Below are positions 10,804 through 22,752 of a stretch of DNA of 64,000 nucleotides, piece after piece. The first letter of the stretch is position 1, and each line of letters begins with the position of its first letter. The stretch spans positions 42,915,575 to 42,979,574 of the forward strand of contig CM040423.1 in the NCBI GenBank assembly GCA_022702705.1, read 5' to 3'. This DNA comes from Papilionanthe hookeriana x Papilionanthe teres. Taxonomy: Eukaryota > Streptophyta > Magnoliopsida > Asparagales > Orchidaceae. The notes beneath the pieces were generated by a model. It worked only from the letters and a program-made list of their open reading frames with translations. It was not told the origin of the DNA and did no database searches. A program made the translations under genes and the position numbers.

Positions 10804-11816
10804 GCTTGGGAGAGATTTAAGGAACTTCTTAGGAAATGCCCACATCATGCGCTACCAGATTGGTTGATTATTCAAACCTTTTATAATGGATTAGTAGGAT
10901 CCTTAAGATCAATCATCGATGCTCTGTCATGGAGGTTCATTAATGTCTAAACCATTTGATGAAGCTTATGCACTAATCGAAGAAATGACAACAAATAATT
11001 TCCAATGGCTCGTTGATAGAGTAAATCCGAAAAAGATAGCCAGCATTCATGAAAACGATGCAATATCTATGTTAGCTTCTCAAATTGTTGCTATATCTAA
11101 GAAATTAGATAATTTTGGAATGAACTACTCTCCTACTTTAGAAGAAAACTCATCTGGACAAATCATAGAATCTCAATCTAATTATGAAACTTTAAATGCT
11201 ATTAATAATAGAACTAATAACCCTTATTCAAACTATTATAATCCTGGTTGGAAAACTCATCCAAATTTTAATTGGAATAACACATCTAATCAACAATGGA
11301 TGAATCAACCTAATCAAGCAAATCCAAACTATAAACCTAATTACCCACCTGGATTTAATAACAATAACCATCAATTCAAAGATAAGAAATTATCTATGGA
11401 TGAATTAATTTTGAATATGGGTCATCAACTACAAAATCAAGGAAATCAACTACAAATTCAAGGAAATCAATTACAAATTCAAGGAACATCTATTAAAAAT
11501 ATCGAAACTCAACTTGGACATATTGCTACTCGTGCTAAATAATAGAATACTCGGAACTTTTCCTAGTAATGTGGAAATAAATCCTAAAGATCAAGGAAAA
11601 GAACAAATTAAAGCAATACAACTAAGGAGTGGAAAAGAATTAGAACCTCAAATTCAAAAAGAACTTGAAAGCCAAAAAGAGGAAGTGGAAATCGAAAAGG
11701 AAACACTTCAACAAGATTCAAACTTAGAACATCCTTTAATTCCTATGAAAATTTCAGTTGAAAAACCTCCACCACCATTTCCTCAACGACTAGCTCAACA
11801 TAAAAAAGATAAATAA
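10804..11816 (+). pseudogene. element C gag remnant
   Basis: The first codons after the LTR junction read as the middle of a plant gypsy gag domain (words ERFKELLRKCPHH and LPDWLIIQTFYNGL), followed by a frame change, the Athila phrase LMSKPFDEAYALIEEM, a long Asn/Gln-rich stretch (NNPYSNYYNPGWKTHPNF) and a Gln-rich heptad-like repeat (QLQIQGN, three times near 11430-11490). A further frame at 11514-11816 carries the acidic, Pro-rich linker before protease (PPPPFPQRLAQHKK). The N-terminus was lost in the LTR-gag deletion. The product would have been the capsid-like protein that packages element RNA. Confidence 0.8.
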
Positions 11817-12039
11817 TTTGCTAAATTCCTTGAAATATTAAAGAAATTAACAATCAATATACCTTTTGTCAAAGCTTTAGATCGTATGCCAAATTATGTA
11901 AAATTTATGAAAGATATTCTAAATAAGAAAAGAAAATTCACCGATAATGAAACAGATCGCACTTAGTGAAGAGTGTAGTGCTATTATTCGAAGAAGCTTC
12001 CCGAAAAATTGAAAGATCCTGGTAGTTTCACTATACCCT

Positions 12040-12540
12040 CGCGCTATAGGAGAAAAATTTTATGGAAAAGCTTTGTGCGACTTAGGAGCAAGCATCAATC
12101 TAATGCCTCTATCGATTTTTAAGAGATTAGGATTAGGAAAAATTACACCTACTTCAGTAACCCTTCAATTAGCCGATCGTTCGGTTACCTATCCTAAGGG
12201 AGTTATCGAAGATGTGTTAGTAAAAGTGGATAAATTTATCTTCCCAAGTAGATTTTATTGTTTTAGATATGGAGGAAGATAAAGAAATTCCTATCATTTT
12301 AGGAAGACCATTTTTAGCTACCTGGAAAAGCTATGATTGATGTTCAGAAAGGAGAATTAACTATGAGAGTAAATGAGCAAAAAGTTAGATTTAATATTGC
12401 AAAATCAATGAAATATCCTGCGCTAGAAAAAAATGATAAATGTTTTCGGATGGAAATACTTGAACATTTACAACAAGAACATTTTAAGGAATATTACGAA
12501 GATAAATTAGAAAAAGAAAACACTCGAATTAATCGAAGAT
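12040..12540 (+). pseudogene. element C aspartic protease remnant
   Basis: The motif CDLGASINLMPLSIFKRLG gives the retropepsin active site as D-L-G-A-S, followed by ADRSVTYPKGVIEDVLVKV and, after a frameshift, PIILGRPFLAT. This order is the normal protease core of Athila/Tat polyproteins. Active-site Asp is present but the frame is broken at least once, so no functional enzyme is expected. Confidence 0.8.
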
Positions 12541-12582
12541 AATAATGAAGAACTAGATTATATTCAGGAAAGATTTGAATTT

Positions 12583-13545
12583 TTGGATAATACCGAAAAC
12601 ACCGACAAGAATATAGCTCCATCAATTATTAAACCTCCCGAACTCGAGCTAAAAATATTACCCGATCATTCGAAATATGCTTATTTAGGTAATTCTTCAA
12701 CTTTACCAGTTATTATTTCATCCGCATTAAACGAATCTCAAGAACAAAAACTTTTAGAAACTTTAAAAAAATATAAGAAAACTTTTGGTTGGACTTTAGC
12801 AGATATTAAAAGAATTAATCCTTCAATCTGTATGCATAGAATTATTTTAGATGATGAACATAAAACTAAAGCAGATCCCCAAAGGAGATTAAACCCGATA
12901 ATGAAAGAAGTAGTTAAGAAAGAAATTTTAAAATGGTTAGATAATAGTATTATATATCTTATTTCCGATGCTGTTGCGGTAAGCCCAATTCACCGTGTTC
13001 CTAAGAAGGAGGAGTGACCGTCACTCGCTAATGAAAATAACGATCTTATTCCTATAAGACGAGTTACCGGTTAGCGTATATGTATCGATTATAGGAAATT
13101 AAATACCGCCACCGGGAAAGATCACGTCCCTTTACCATTTCTGCACTCGCATGTTAGATAGATTAGCTGGACATAAGTATTTTTGTTTTCTAGATGGATA
13201 CACCTGTTATCATCAAATACAAATTGCTCCCGAGGATCAAGAGAAAACTACATTTACTAGTCCTTATGGAACTTTCGCTTTTCGAAGAATGCCTTTTGGA
13301 TTATGTAATGCACCAAGCAACATTCCGTAGATGTATGATGTCTATATTTAGTAAGTTAATCGACAATGGAATAGAAGTATTTATGGATGATTTCTCCGTA
13401 TTTGGAACATCATTCGACACATGCTTAACTCATCTTGAAAAAGTATTAGAAGTATGTGAGAAAACAAATTTAGTTCTAAATTGGGAGAAATGTCAATTTA
13501 TGGTTGCGTGCGGTATTGTATTAGGGCATAAAATTTCGTAAAAAG
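12583..13545 (+). pseudogene. element C reverse transcriptase remnant
   Basis: It opens with KTFGWTLADIKRINPSICMH and PQRRLNPIMKEVVKKEI, the usual entry to Athila RT. After stops and shifts it continues with RMPFGLCNAPS-like sequence and the catalytic box FMDDFSVFG (near 13380), the lineage form of YVDD. Palm residues Asp-Asp are kept. The segment between 13018 and 13190 is scrambled by small indels. Confidence 0.85.
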
Positions 13546-13547
13546 GC

Positions 13548-14200
13548 ATGGAAGTGGACCCCGCAAAAATTCAATTTATAGCTAAATTACCACCTCCAAC
13601 TACGGTAAAAGGGGTAAGAAGTTTTCTTGGACATGCCGGATTCTACGTACGCTATATAAAAGATTTTTCAAAAATTACTAAACCTCTATGCCAACTTCTC
13701 GAAAAGGACAAGAAATTTGAATTTACAATCGAATGCCCGAATGCTTTTGAACTCTTAAAAGAAAAATTAATTACAAGACCTATAATAGTTTCACCTAACC
13801 GGAGAAACCATTCGAGCTTATGTGTGATGTAGTGATTATCGTTGTAGGAGCAGCTCTTGGGCAAAGATATGAAAAGATTTTTAAAGTTATATACTATGCT
13901 AGTAAAACTCTAAATGATGCTCGAAATAAATTATACAAGCTATGTAAAGAGAATTATTAGCGGTAGTATATGGTTTTAATAAATTTAGACCTTATCCGAT
14001 TGGAACAAAATGTATCGTGCATACCGATCATTCTCGCTATCAAATATTTAATGCAAAAGAAAGATTCCAAACCAAGATTAATTAGATGGATGCTATTAAT
14101 GCAAGAATTCGATTTCGAGATCGTTAATAAGAAAGGAACTCGATAATCAAATTGCGGATCATTTATCAAGATTAGAAAATCATGAATTATCCGATATTGA
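13548..14200 (+). pseudogene. element C RNase H remnant
   Basis: Starts at the RT/RNase H connection (PAKIQFIAKLPPPTTVKGVRSFLGH, read in two pieces) and proceeds through KPLCQLLEKD. Beyond 13830 only short matches in shifting frames remain, ending with an NQIADHLSRLEN-like tail near 14150. Confidence 0.75.
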
Positions 14201-14329
14201 AAATGAAATTATGACATGCTTTTCTCGATGAACAACTATATAATATCAATGAGTGGAAAATACCATGGTATGCCGATATAGTAAACTATATAGTTAGTAA
14301 TATTTTACCACCTATGCTAACTTTGCAAA

Positions 14330-15552
14330 ACGTAAAAAATTCATCCATGATACAAAAACCTATTTTTGGGATGAACCATATTTATATAAGCAATGTAAGG
14401 ATTTAATTATTAGAAGATGTGTACCTTATGAAGAAACCGAACCAATTATTCAAAAATGTCATGATTCCGATTTTGGAGGACATTTTGGATCGATAAAACC
14501 GCTTATAAGATTCTACAATCTAGATTTTACTGGCCTACTCTATTTAGAGATGTATACATATATATTAAAACTTGCGATAAATGTCAAAGAGTAGGAAATA
14601 TATCTAGAAAAAATGAAATGCCTCTGAATTTTATATTAGAAGTTGAAATTTTTGATGTTCGGGGATTAGATTTTATGGGACCTTTTATTCATTCGTTTGG
14701 AAACTCATATATATTAAGAAGTCGTTGATTATGTTTCCAAATGGATTGAGGCACAAACTTTACCTAGGTGTGATGCTAAGAGTGTTTCAAAATTTCGATG
14801 AAAAATATTTTTACTAGATTTGGAATGCCGAGAGTGATTATCACCGATGGAGGAACTCATTTTAGAAATAAATACATTCACAAACTAGTAGAAAAATACA
14901 ATAGTACTCATAAGATATCCATCGCTTATCATCCACGTACTAATGGATTAGCTGAAGTATCTAATCGCGAGATTAAACGTATTTTAGAAAAATCCGTAAA
15001 CCCAAATAGGTTAGATTGGTCCATTAGATTAGTACATCGCATTACGAGCTTATAGGATCGCTTATAAAACTCCGATTGGAATGACTCCTTACGAGCTTAT
15101 ATATGGAAAAACATGCCACTTACCAGTTGAATTAGAACATAAAGCATATTGGGCGATTAAAGAATTTAATTATAATATGAAGGAAGTCTGGTGAGAAAAG
15201 ATTGCCGCAATTAAATGAATCGGAAGAATTAAGAAATGAATCATATGATAATGATCGGATTTATAAAGAAAAGATGAAATTATGGCATTATCGGAAGATT
15301 AATCGGAGAAATTTTGAACCGTGACATGAAGTTTTGCTATATAATACTAGATTGAAATTATTTCCCGGAAAATCAAGTCTCGATGGTTAGGACCTTTCAC
15401 CATAACTCAAATATTTTCATACGGAACTATAGAAATCGAAGATCCAAAAACTGGACATAAATTTAAAGTTAATGGACATAGATTAAAACCATATTTCGAA
15501 GGTAAAAGACCTAACTATAAAGAGGTTTTAATGCTTAGTCGACCTGATTAAT
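14330..15552 (+). pseudogene. element C integrase remnant
   Basis: Zinc-binding part (IIQKCHDSDFGGHFG and a later CDKCQR) precedes the catalytic core: DFMGPF, VDYVSKWIEA, DGGTHFRNK and HPRTNGLAEVSNREIKRILEK, which hold D, D and E of the DDE triad in broken frames. The C-terminal piece has YGKTCHLPVELEHKAYWAIK and GPFTITQIFSYGTIEIED. It ends with the Athila post-pol phrase around 15590. Many stops and shifts make it inactive. Confidence 0.85.
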
Positions 15553-15559
15553 AATCGAA

Positions 15560-16069
15560 ATTAGGTCTGGCCGACGACGTTAAACCAAGCGCTTTATGGG
15601 AGGCAACCCATATTAGTTATCTATTTTTATTGTATCTTAATAGTTAGTCTATATTATTGAAACTTTACTACTCAATTATTATTAAGAATCATCACATATT
15701 CGAACCATTATGATGAGAAAAGAAATTATTCGATTTAGAGCGAAATCGGACATTATTTTGGAATCTCGCCGACGGCGAGGTCGATACTCGCCGACAGCCG
15801 AGGTTCGCGCCTAAATAAAATTCAGCTTATTTATCGAGCTCGCCGACAGCCGAGAAACGTCCCGCCGACAGGCGAGAACATGGGAGGCGCTTATAACCGA
15901 GTCGCCGACGGCGAGAAACTTCTCGCCGACAGCCGAGGAAGTTATAAAGATGAGTTATTTATAATTCGAATGCCGATTCGGACGGTTTCAACACCAATTC
16001 CTTTGTGAAAACCCATTCTTAAATCATTCTAGATCCGCCTTCTTCACTCGAATTCATTCCATTCACCAT
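15560..16069. repeat. element C pol-env spacer with palindrome units
   Basis: Non-coding stretch carrying seven or so CGCCGACRGCCGAG/CGCCGACGGCGAG units (near 15765, 15787, 15839, 15861, 15902, 15922), the same motif as in the LTRs. No open frame of note. Confidence 0.7.
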
Positions 16070-17203
16070 AATGACCTCCAAATTCTTAGATTCCTCTAAT
16101 TCCGGAGTGTTTAACCGGAGGAAATTCGTGAGTGCGGAAGCGCAACGGATCTTCAACAAGGTTTTGGTAAAGAAAAGAGTTATCAAGGAACGGGATTCGT
16201 CAATCGAGGATTAGAGAATTCCACTACGAAGATAGAAGAAACGATCGCGCAACGCAGCCTGGAGGTATTTTGTTACACTACGTCCGTCGTTGTTATTCCA
16301 GATTGTGAAAGAGTTCTACTCTAACTTACATGCGATCAACAATGGGAATGTCTACATCCGAGGAAGATGGGCGACGTTTACTCCATCAAGAGTAAATGAA
16401 TTATTCTCTATGTAAAACACCCCGTATGTCACTATTCAAATTTTGTGCCTTCTCGATATAATATGAATGAGATATTTCGATATCCGACCGATGAACCGAA
16501 GATTGGGAAATGCGCGAAGACGGGTATGTTAGTTTCTCTCGCATCACTTTTGAATCATGTCTCAAAGCACTCGACACTTTTTCATCTCATCTAAATTATT
16601 ACCTACTATGAGGGTAAACAAGGTTTCGAAGGAATGCGCTATATCGAATTATTGTATTCAAAATGGATCGTCTATCGATGTCGGATCAATAATTGTTAAG
16701 TCTCGCATCGGTTTAATCGTGCATGGGTCGGCTCACGGACTAGGACACCCATCTACTATTTTTGCATTATGCGCTCGTACTGTGTTTCTTATGAAGCTTG
16801 GGAAAAGGTTTTGTTACCTCGGAAGCCGCTCGATCCTACGGATATGTTCCCTACTTTGGACAATAATAATGAAATTACATTTATCTCTCGATAGAGCTTC
16901 ACGTAATAATCCTATAGCAAGGCCTATTTCGTATAAAACGAGTTACTTATGAAGAAAATTAAAGGAATGGAGAAAGAACTGCAGAAAGTGAGAGATTCAA
17001 TCGACAATATATCCGATTTATTCGATCACATCGACCGGAGGATGAAGGAACACTTCGATCATTCCGGACACTCGAAGCTAGCTTTCTTCATTTACCGAGA
17101 CGCAAGGGTTGGATCACCGAAGAATCCGCCGGAGTTTCCCTTCGTGCCTTTCTATAACTTATTTCGTGCATCATCGTCATATCGGAAATATCGTAGAAGA
17201 TGA
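16070..17203 (+). pseudogene. element C env-like / second ORF remnant
   Basis: An ATG at 16070 opens a frame with VFNRRKFVSAEAQRIFNK. After stops it continues with VKEFYSNLHAINNGNVYIRG, RWATFTPSRVNELFSM, LLPTMRVNKVSKECA and SIDVGSIIVKS, and ends with a Lys/Asp-rich coiled-coil-like tail (MKKIKGMEKELQKVRDSIDN). Position after integrase and these phrases match the 3' ORF of Athila elements, often called env-like and related to the 'putative plant transposon protein' family. Its function is unknown. At least four frame breaks are present. Confidence 0.65.
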
Positions 17204-18978
17204 AGATTCCGATATCAAGAGTAGTAGTAAAGATTTCCATAGTATGTTCGTATTTATGTTATTCGATTTGATTTAGATTTTATTATGTGTGGAGTGATGA
17301 TTCGAATATATCAAACTTAATCGAGATATGCGTCATAGTTTTGTATCGCATTTAGGGTGTCGCGGATTGGTTTGCGATGCCGATTAGTAGTAAGGATCGA
17401 AGAATCGAAGTTTGATTATAGTAGTTTAAAATTATGTTAGTTTGTACATCTCATGGATTTCAATATTAAAGTTAATTTGTTGTGTTGTGTGAATTTGTTT
17501 GTGTATAAGTAGCTAATCTTCATATTAAATTAATAAATGATGTGATCGGAAATATAATATAAGGCAAATCAAGGAGGGGATGACAATATAGTTCAGACTT
17601 CAATATAGAAGATTAGGACTTTATTTGTTTTTGTTTGTTTCGATGTTAAGTTATTTTGGAAACTTTTATATGTTTGTAATATTCAAGTACTTTATGTCGT
17701 GAGACATCGGATGTTTGTTAGATTATTTGCTCGAATTGTTATAATAGTTTAGTTTTTGTTTTTGTGTTAGTTAATCGCATTTGTTTTTATGTTAAATAGG
17801 ATGTTAGTTTTCTTTAGTATGTTTTTATTTTATTTCGTATTGTTTTAAGTTGTAAAATTGTTAATGTGTTAGTTAAATTGTTTTAATATGTTAGTAATTC
17901 ATATGTGTAGTGTAGAGTTAATTTTAATCGTTGTATTTAATACTTATCTCGCATTTTATCCCCGCATTTTCTTTAAATTGTTATATATATATTGAGAATA
18001 CTAACAAGACAAGTGTTCAATGAAAAATGAAAAAGCTCGCAAAAATTTCAAAGAAAAAGAAATACCTAAACTTCAAAGGTATGATTTATTTACTTTCCCT
18101 TTTTCATTATTTAGAGTAGATATAAAAATTTAAGTTTGAGGGGGAGTAAAATACAAATTTAGTTATTAACTTGTTCTCAATTTCTATTTTCAAATTATTA
18201 TAAAATGATTTTTATAAGAAATTTTTCAATTTAATTAATATGAATTATTTTATTTAATTATTATAAAAGGTTAAATGAAATATTTTTAGTGCTTTAATTA
18301 ATTAAATAGAATAAAATATTTGGTTAAAGGGAATAAGAATATAAGTAAACTATTTTTAGTAAGGAAAACTATATTCTAAAATTAAAATTCTTAAGTATTC
18401 AAGTGAAAAAGAAAAGATTGAAAATCAACGAAGTAAAAACTATGAAGATATATATAAGCTAAGAAATATTTCTAAGTTTCAAATTTAGGAAGATTAAAAT
18501 GAAGTTCAAAATTATTAACATGCTCTCCGGATACAAGTAATCCACATTAAAAAAAAGAAAAAGAAAAGAAAAGAAAAGAAAAGAAAATGAGGAGATAGTT
18601 TCGAGGAGACGCCTTATCAAAAATCGGCTTCATTCGAATTAACCTAAAGTGAAAAACTTAGATATTTCCAAACTTATGTTTATGGATTAGAATTTTACCT
18701 AATAAGTGTTTTCGAATTTCTTATCATATGAATATCTTAAGTAGTTATTCTTTTAAATATACTATTCCCGAAATGAATAAGTAAGCTAGAAATCTTAGAT
18801 TCGATAACTAAATAATTTATTTCTATAAGATTAATTAAATTACATGAATTATTTTTATTTAACTTTATTATGATATTAATTAATCTAATTCATAGTTATT
18901 TAAATTGAAAATTCTTATTATAGAACTCATTATTTTTATGTAGTACTAAAATTACTTCGATGACAAGTAATAAGTAAG
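17204..18978. other. element C 3' non-coding region
   Basis: AT-rich, no coding frame. Athila elements normally have a long untranslated stretch here. A small AAAAG-rich tract lies at 18549-18590. It ends at the purine tract. Confidence 0.6.
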
Positions 18979-18990
18979 TTCGGGGGATTT
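18979..18990 (+). promoter_or_regulatory. element C polypurine tract
   Basis: TTCGGGGGATTT directly before the 3' LTR; this is where plus-strand DNA synthesis would be primed. Confidence 0.75.
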
Positions 18991-20630
18991 TGATCATCGA
19001 AAAATTTATTAAGAAATTCATACCTATTTTCGATGAAATCGCACTTTAAAGAAACGTATTTTCTTTATTTTGTCGTGTGAATGTAGAATTTAGGTGATAA
19101 AAGCAAAAATCATAAAAAGGAGCGGATTTGGAGCAAAAAGGAAGAAAATAATGCAATTTAGGCTGAAGTCGCCGACGGCGAGATCGAGTCCGCCGACGGC
19201 GAGGGTACGAGGAAGAAAATTTCGAAGGATTTATAACCTGCCTCGGCCGACGCCGAGCCCGAGCCCGCCGACGACGAGATAGCGCGGTTCGAAGACCTTC
19301 TAGAGCCTCGCCGACAAGTCGAGGTAGTTCGTCGCCGACGGCGAGCTAGTTCAAATGGCGCAGATACATCGAACCCGGACACTTTTCGAAGGATGCTTAC
19401 ACACCTCTGAGTCCTTCGCTCACCTCTATATATAGAGGCCGAAATCTCACGGTTTCATCGTAAGTGTGTGTCAATGTGTGTCTTAAGAGTCTTTTATTTA
19501 TGTGTGCGAGCAGCCTTTAGAGTCTTAATTAGTGTAATTAGTGAGTCTTTAGTGAGTTAGCTGAGTTTTTAGTGAGTCTTCATTGTATCTGGAAGGAAGA
19601 GTCAAAGGAACTGCGAGGAGTCCGCTTGGGATAAATCGAGATAAGTATTTATATTTATTGTTTTTAACTTTAAATGAAATCCATGCTTAGTTTAGTTCCC
19701 ATGCATTCCGAGTAGTTTATTAATTTTTCTCCTCGTTATGAAATTAAGTGACTCGATGAACTAAAAAATAAGTACTTTTAAATATTAATAAATTGTGATA
19801 ATTTTTACTTAAAACTTAATTTACTTTCAACCGGCCATTTGATTTGTTAAAATGTGTCGATTATCAACTATAAGTAAAAATTACATCCGATATTCTGGAA
19901 TTCAAAAGCCTTGGAAGGAAGGTGCAAATAAATAGGAAATAATATCACCTGGGCGTAGAATCGAGCATTTTAGTGTGACGGACTAAAATATTCAATTCGA
20001 TCCTATTGTTTGAGAGCCGAAGTGTAGATGTTAGCCCTCGAGCGAGGGGAACGTGGGAGCTCGAAGTGGCAATCGGTATCCTCCCGACTTACCATGCGCA
20101 TTCGTAATCAAACATAGGATTAGTCAATATTCTTTACACCCGACCAAAGGGTAAAGAATATGAATGCTCCTATTTGTCACAATACCTTAAAATTATCTAT
20201 TTAAATTCATCAATCACTTAAATTTCTAAACAAGGGAAATATACTTTTTCCGAATAGTTAAGACTTATTTAGCAATTAGTTTAATTTCCCGAACTTTCAA
20301 TACGTATTAATTTTCTACTTAGTTAAGTTACCTAATTAAAATACTTAGTTTACTTTATTGCGCTTAAATTTAGAATTCCAAATTTTCGTATACTATTTTA
20401 AAATTATTATTATTATTATTTTAAAATTAGTTGTTATTTAATTTTCTATTTCCCCGTGGGATCGATAACCGGACTCCACTAGAGCCTCGTATTACTTCGA
20501 TACGATACATATACTTGCGTAGCATCCACAACATAAACAATTACAATTCTATACATATAATATAGCGGGGTCAAGTTTTTGGCATCGTTGCAATTAAATT
20601 AAAAATATCATAATATAAAATTGTGGGTCA
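18991..20630 (+). repeat. element C 3' LTR (complete)
   Basis: TG...CA ends and 1640 bp long. It has palindrome units near 19168-19345, a TATA box near 19422, and the rest absent from the 5' copy (19743-20630). Differences from the 5' LTR are frequent and many involve CG against TG. Confidence 0.88.
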
Positions 20631-21095
20631 GTCAGGGAAGAACTGCTTGGGCGATAGCCAAGAGCTCTGTTGGAATCCTAAGGAAAACCTAAGGAAGGAA
20701 GCACATGCAAGTTGTTTTTGCCAAAGTCTAATGACCTTTTTATTTAAAGTGAGGCCTATTTATAGGCTAAAGCTTACATGCAAAAGAAAAGAGAAGATAA
20801 AATATCTTCTAAAACAAATAAAAAAAACTACTTCAGGTTGGCATGCAAGTCATTATTAAATCAAATAAAAGAAGAAATAACCAACCATAATATTATGACT
20901 CATTTATCCTTGGACTTAGATTAAGTTGAGAAATCTTGGTGGCTCTTTCTCCTTAGATCTCCATGACCCTAGACTAATCTATTAAAATCTTTCTTCAAAC
21001 TCTCTACACAACATCTAGTAATTGGCCTACATGGAACTTGAGTTAAAACTTCTCTTGAAGTCATGTTGTCGTCATCCATGTTATCATTTGCATCA
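20631..21095 (-). repeat. element A 3' LTR, part 2
   Basis: Resumes after element C with the repeated GTCAG and matches 25755-26219. It ends GCATCA at the purine tract. The minus strand reads the last pol codons here. Confidence 0.88.
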
Positions 21096-22752
21096 TTCCC
21101 CTCATTTTGAAAAGGATTTATCATCAAATCAGTACCTGCATCAAAAGGACATGAATCAGAAACATCAAAAGTGGTACTCACAGTATACTTACCTGGTAGA
21201 TCCAGCTTATATGCATTGACATTTAGGAATTCCGAGGAAAGAATAAACAGAAGGCGAAGGAAAGGAAGAATCACCCCTAGGATATTGGATATAAGGGTTT
21301 TTTCCAGGTCTACCCCGACCAAGCCAAAGCTCAAACGGCATAAAAGTGTTTGTCCACATTTAGACCCTAGAAGTGCCCGGCTATGTAAAAGTTTCGTTTA
21401 AGCCAACTAGTGGATCAAGAGGATTGATACGCTCAAGTACTTGGAAAGTACCATCTCCCATTGGAAGCAGTTTGGAATGCCTTTGTTATGGAAATCTTTT
21501 CTTTCTCATGTGTAGCCAGACCCAATCTCCCGGTTTAAAGATCATTTTATGACACCCCTTTATTGGCATATTTTTCGTATTTTTTGTCCTTTGTTCAATA
21601 TTGAGTCGTGCCTTTTCATGTATCTGCTTTACAAACTCAGCCTTTTTCTTACCATCCAAGTTAACATGCTCAGAAACAAGTAATGGAATTAAATCAAATG
21701 GCGTTAAAGGATTAAAAACATAAATAATTTCAAAATAAGAAAATTTAGTAACATAATGAACAACCGTATTAAAAACAAACTCAACATTCTTCTTAATCAC
21801 TACAGTGAGTGGTGCAACTATGTTACTAAAATCTTTTACAAACTGTCGGTAGAAACTATCAAGTCCATGAAAACTACGAACATTTCTTGCATTAGTGGGA
21901 CTAGGCCACTCACGTATAACATACACCTTTTCTTCATCAACTTGTATACCCTGCGCCCTCACAACAAATCCTAAAATACAAAGTTTATTGGTGCAAAAGC
22001 TACACTTTTCCAAGTTACTAAATAACTTTTCTTTTCTCAAAACATCTAAAACAAGTTTTAAATGTTCAATGTGATCCTTCAAGTTTTTTTCTATAGATCA
22101 GAATATCATCGAAATAGACCACAACAAATTTTCCAATAAAAGCCTGTAAAACATGGTTCATTAGCCTCATGAAAGTATTAGGTGCATTAGTCAAACCAAA
22201 AGACATAACTAACCCTTCATACAAACCATATTTTGTCTTAAAAGCAGTTTTCCACTCATCGCCTTCTTTCATCCTAATTTGATGATATCCACTTTTTAAA
22301 TCAACCTTAGAAAACACACAAGATCCATGTAACTCATCTAGCATGTCATCTAAGCGAGGAATAGGGTGTCTATGCTTTATCGTAATATTGTTTATGGCTC
22401 GACAATCCACACACATTCTCCAAGACCCATCCTTCTTAGGAACTTGAATTACAGGAACATCACATGTACTCATGCTCTCTCTCACATACCCCTTCTATAT
22501 TAGTTCTCCAACCTGCCTTTGTAACTCTTTTGTTTCCTCGGGATTGCTTCTATAGGCTGGACGGTTTGGAAGGGTGGCTCCTGGTATAAAATCAATTTGA
22601 TGCTCAATCCCTCGAATGGGTGGTAAACCATGTGGAATCTCCTCAAGAAAGATATCATTAAAATCTTGCAAAAGAGAAACAATAGAACTAGGCAAAGTAT
22701 TGTCATGTTCATTAGTGTTTAAGAAAGCTTCTTTGTACAGAAGTACAATCAT
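20969..22752 (-). pseudogene. element A pol (RT, deleted RNase H-integrase, C-terminal tail)
   Basis: Minus-strand reading. 22752-22495 is the RT entry (DIFLEEIPHGLPPIRGIEH); one stop follows. 22485-22066 is the RT core with KKDGSWRMCVDCRAINNI, GYHQIRMKEGDEWKTAF, MSFGLTNAPNTFMRL and the catalytic YFDDILIY. 22082-21486 carries the thumb and connection (REWPSPTNARNVRSFHGL), then jumps near 21777 from VIKKNVEF to the post-integrase KFSYFEIIYVFNPLTPF and FKPGDWVWLHMRKKRFP, so RNase H and most of integrase are gone without losing frame. 21334-20969 is the tail (AYKLDLPGKYTVSTTFDVSD) that passes the purine tract and continues about 42 codons into the 3' LTR. No complete chromodomain is visible. Confidence 0.85.

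Larger units (their letters stand above)
10058..20630 (+). mobile_element. Athila-like Ty3/gypsy retrotransposon C (inner)
   Basis: Starts TGATCA, ends GGGTCA, and is flanked by GTCAG at 10053-10057 and 20631-20635. The 3' LTR is complete (18991-20630, 1640 bp); the 5' LTR is cut short near 10800 and joined directly to gag. Internal order is gag, protease, RT, RNase H, integrase, palindrome-rich spacer, env-like/second ORF, long non-coding stretch, purine tract GTTCGGGGGATTT, LTR. The post-pol phrase AAGCGCTTTATGGGAGGCAA and the gag word LMSKPFDEAYALIEEM are typical of Athila. Reading frames are heavily interrupted. Confidence 0.92.

Noticed and set aside
16785..16820. TATGAAGCTTGGGAAAAGG in the env-like ORF resembles the gag start seen at 10800
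   Set aside because: Only the first 15 or so bases match and the following sequence is different, so it looks like chance rather than a duplicated gag piece.
20577..20593. TTTTTGGCATCGTTGC near the end of the element C 3' LTR looks like the tRNA-Asp primer site that follows an Athila LTR
   Set aside because: The target duplication GTCAG places the element end at 20630, so this word is inside the copy as inserted. A tandem LTR/PBS structure cannot be excluded but is not needed.
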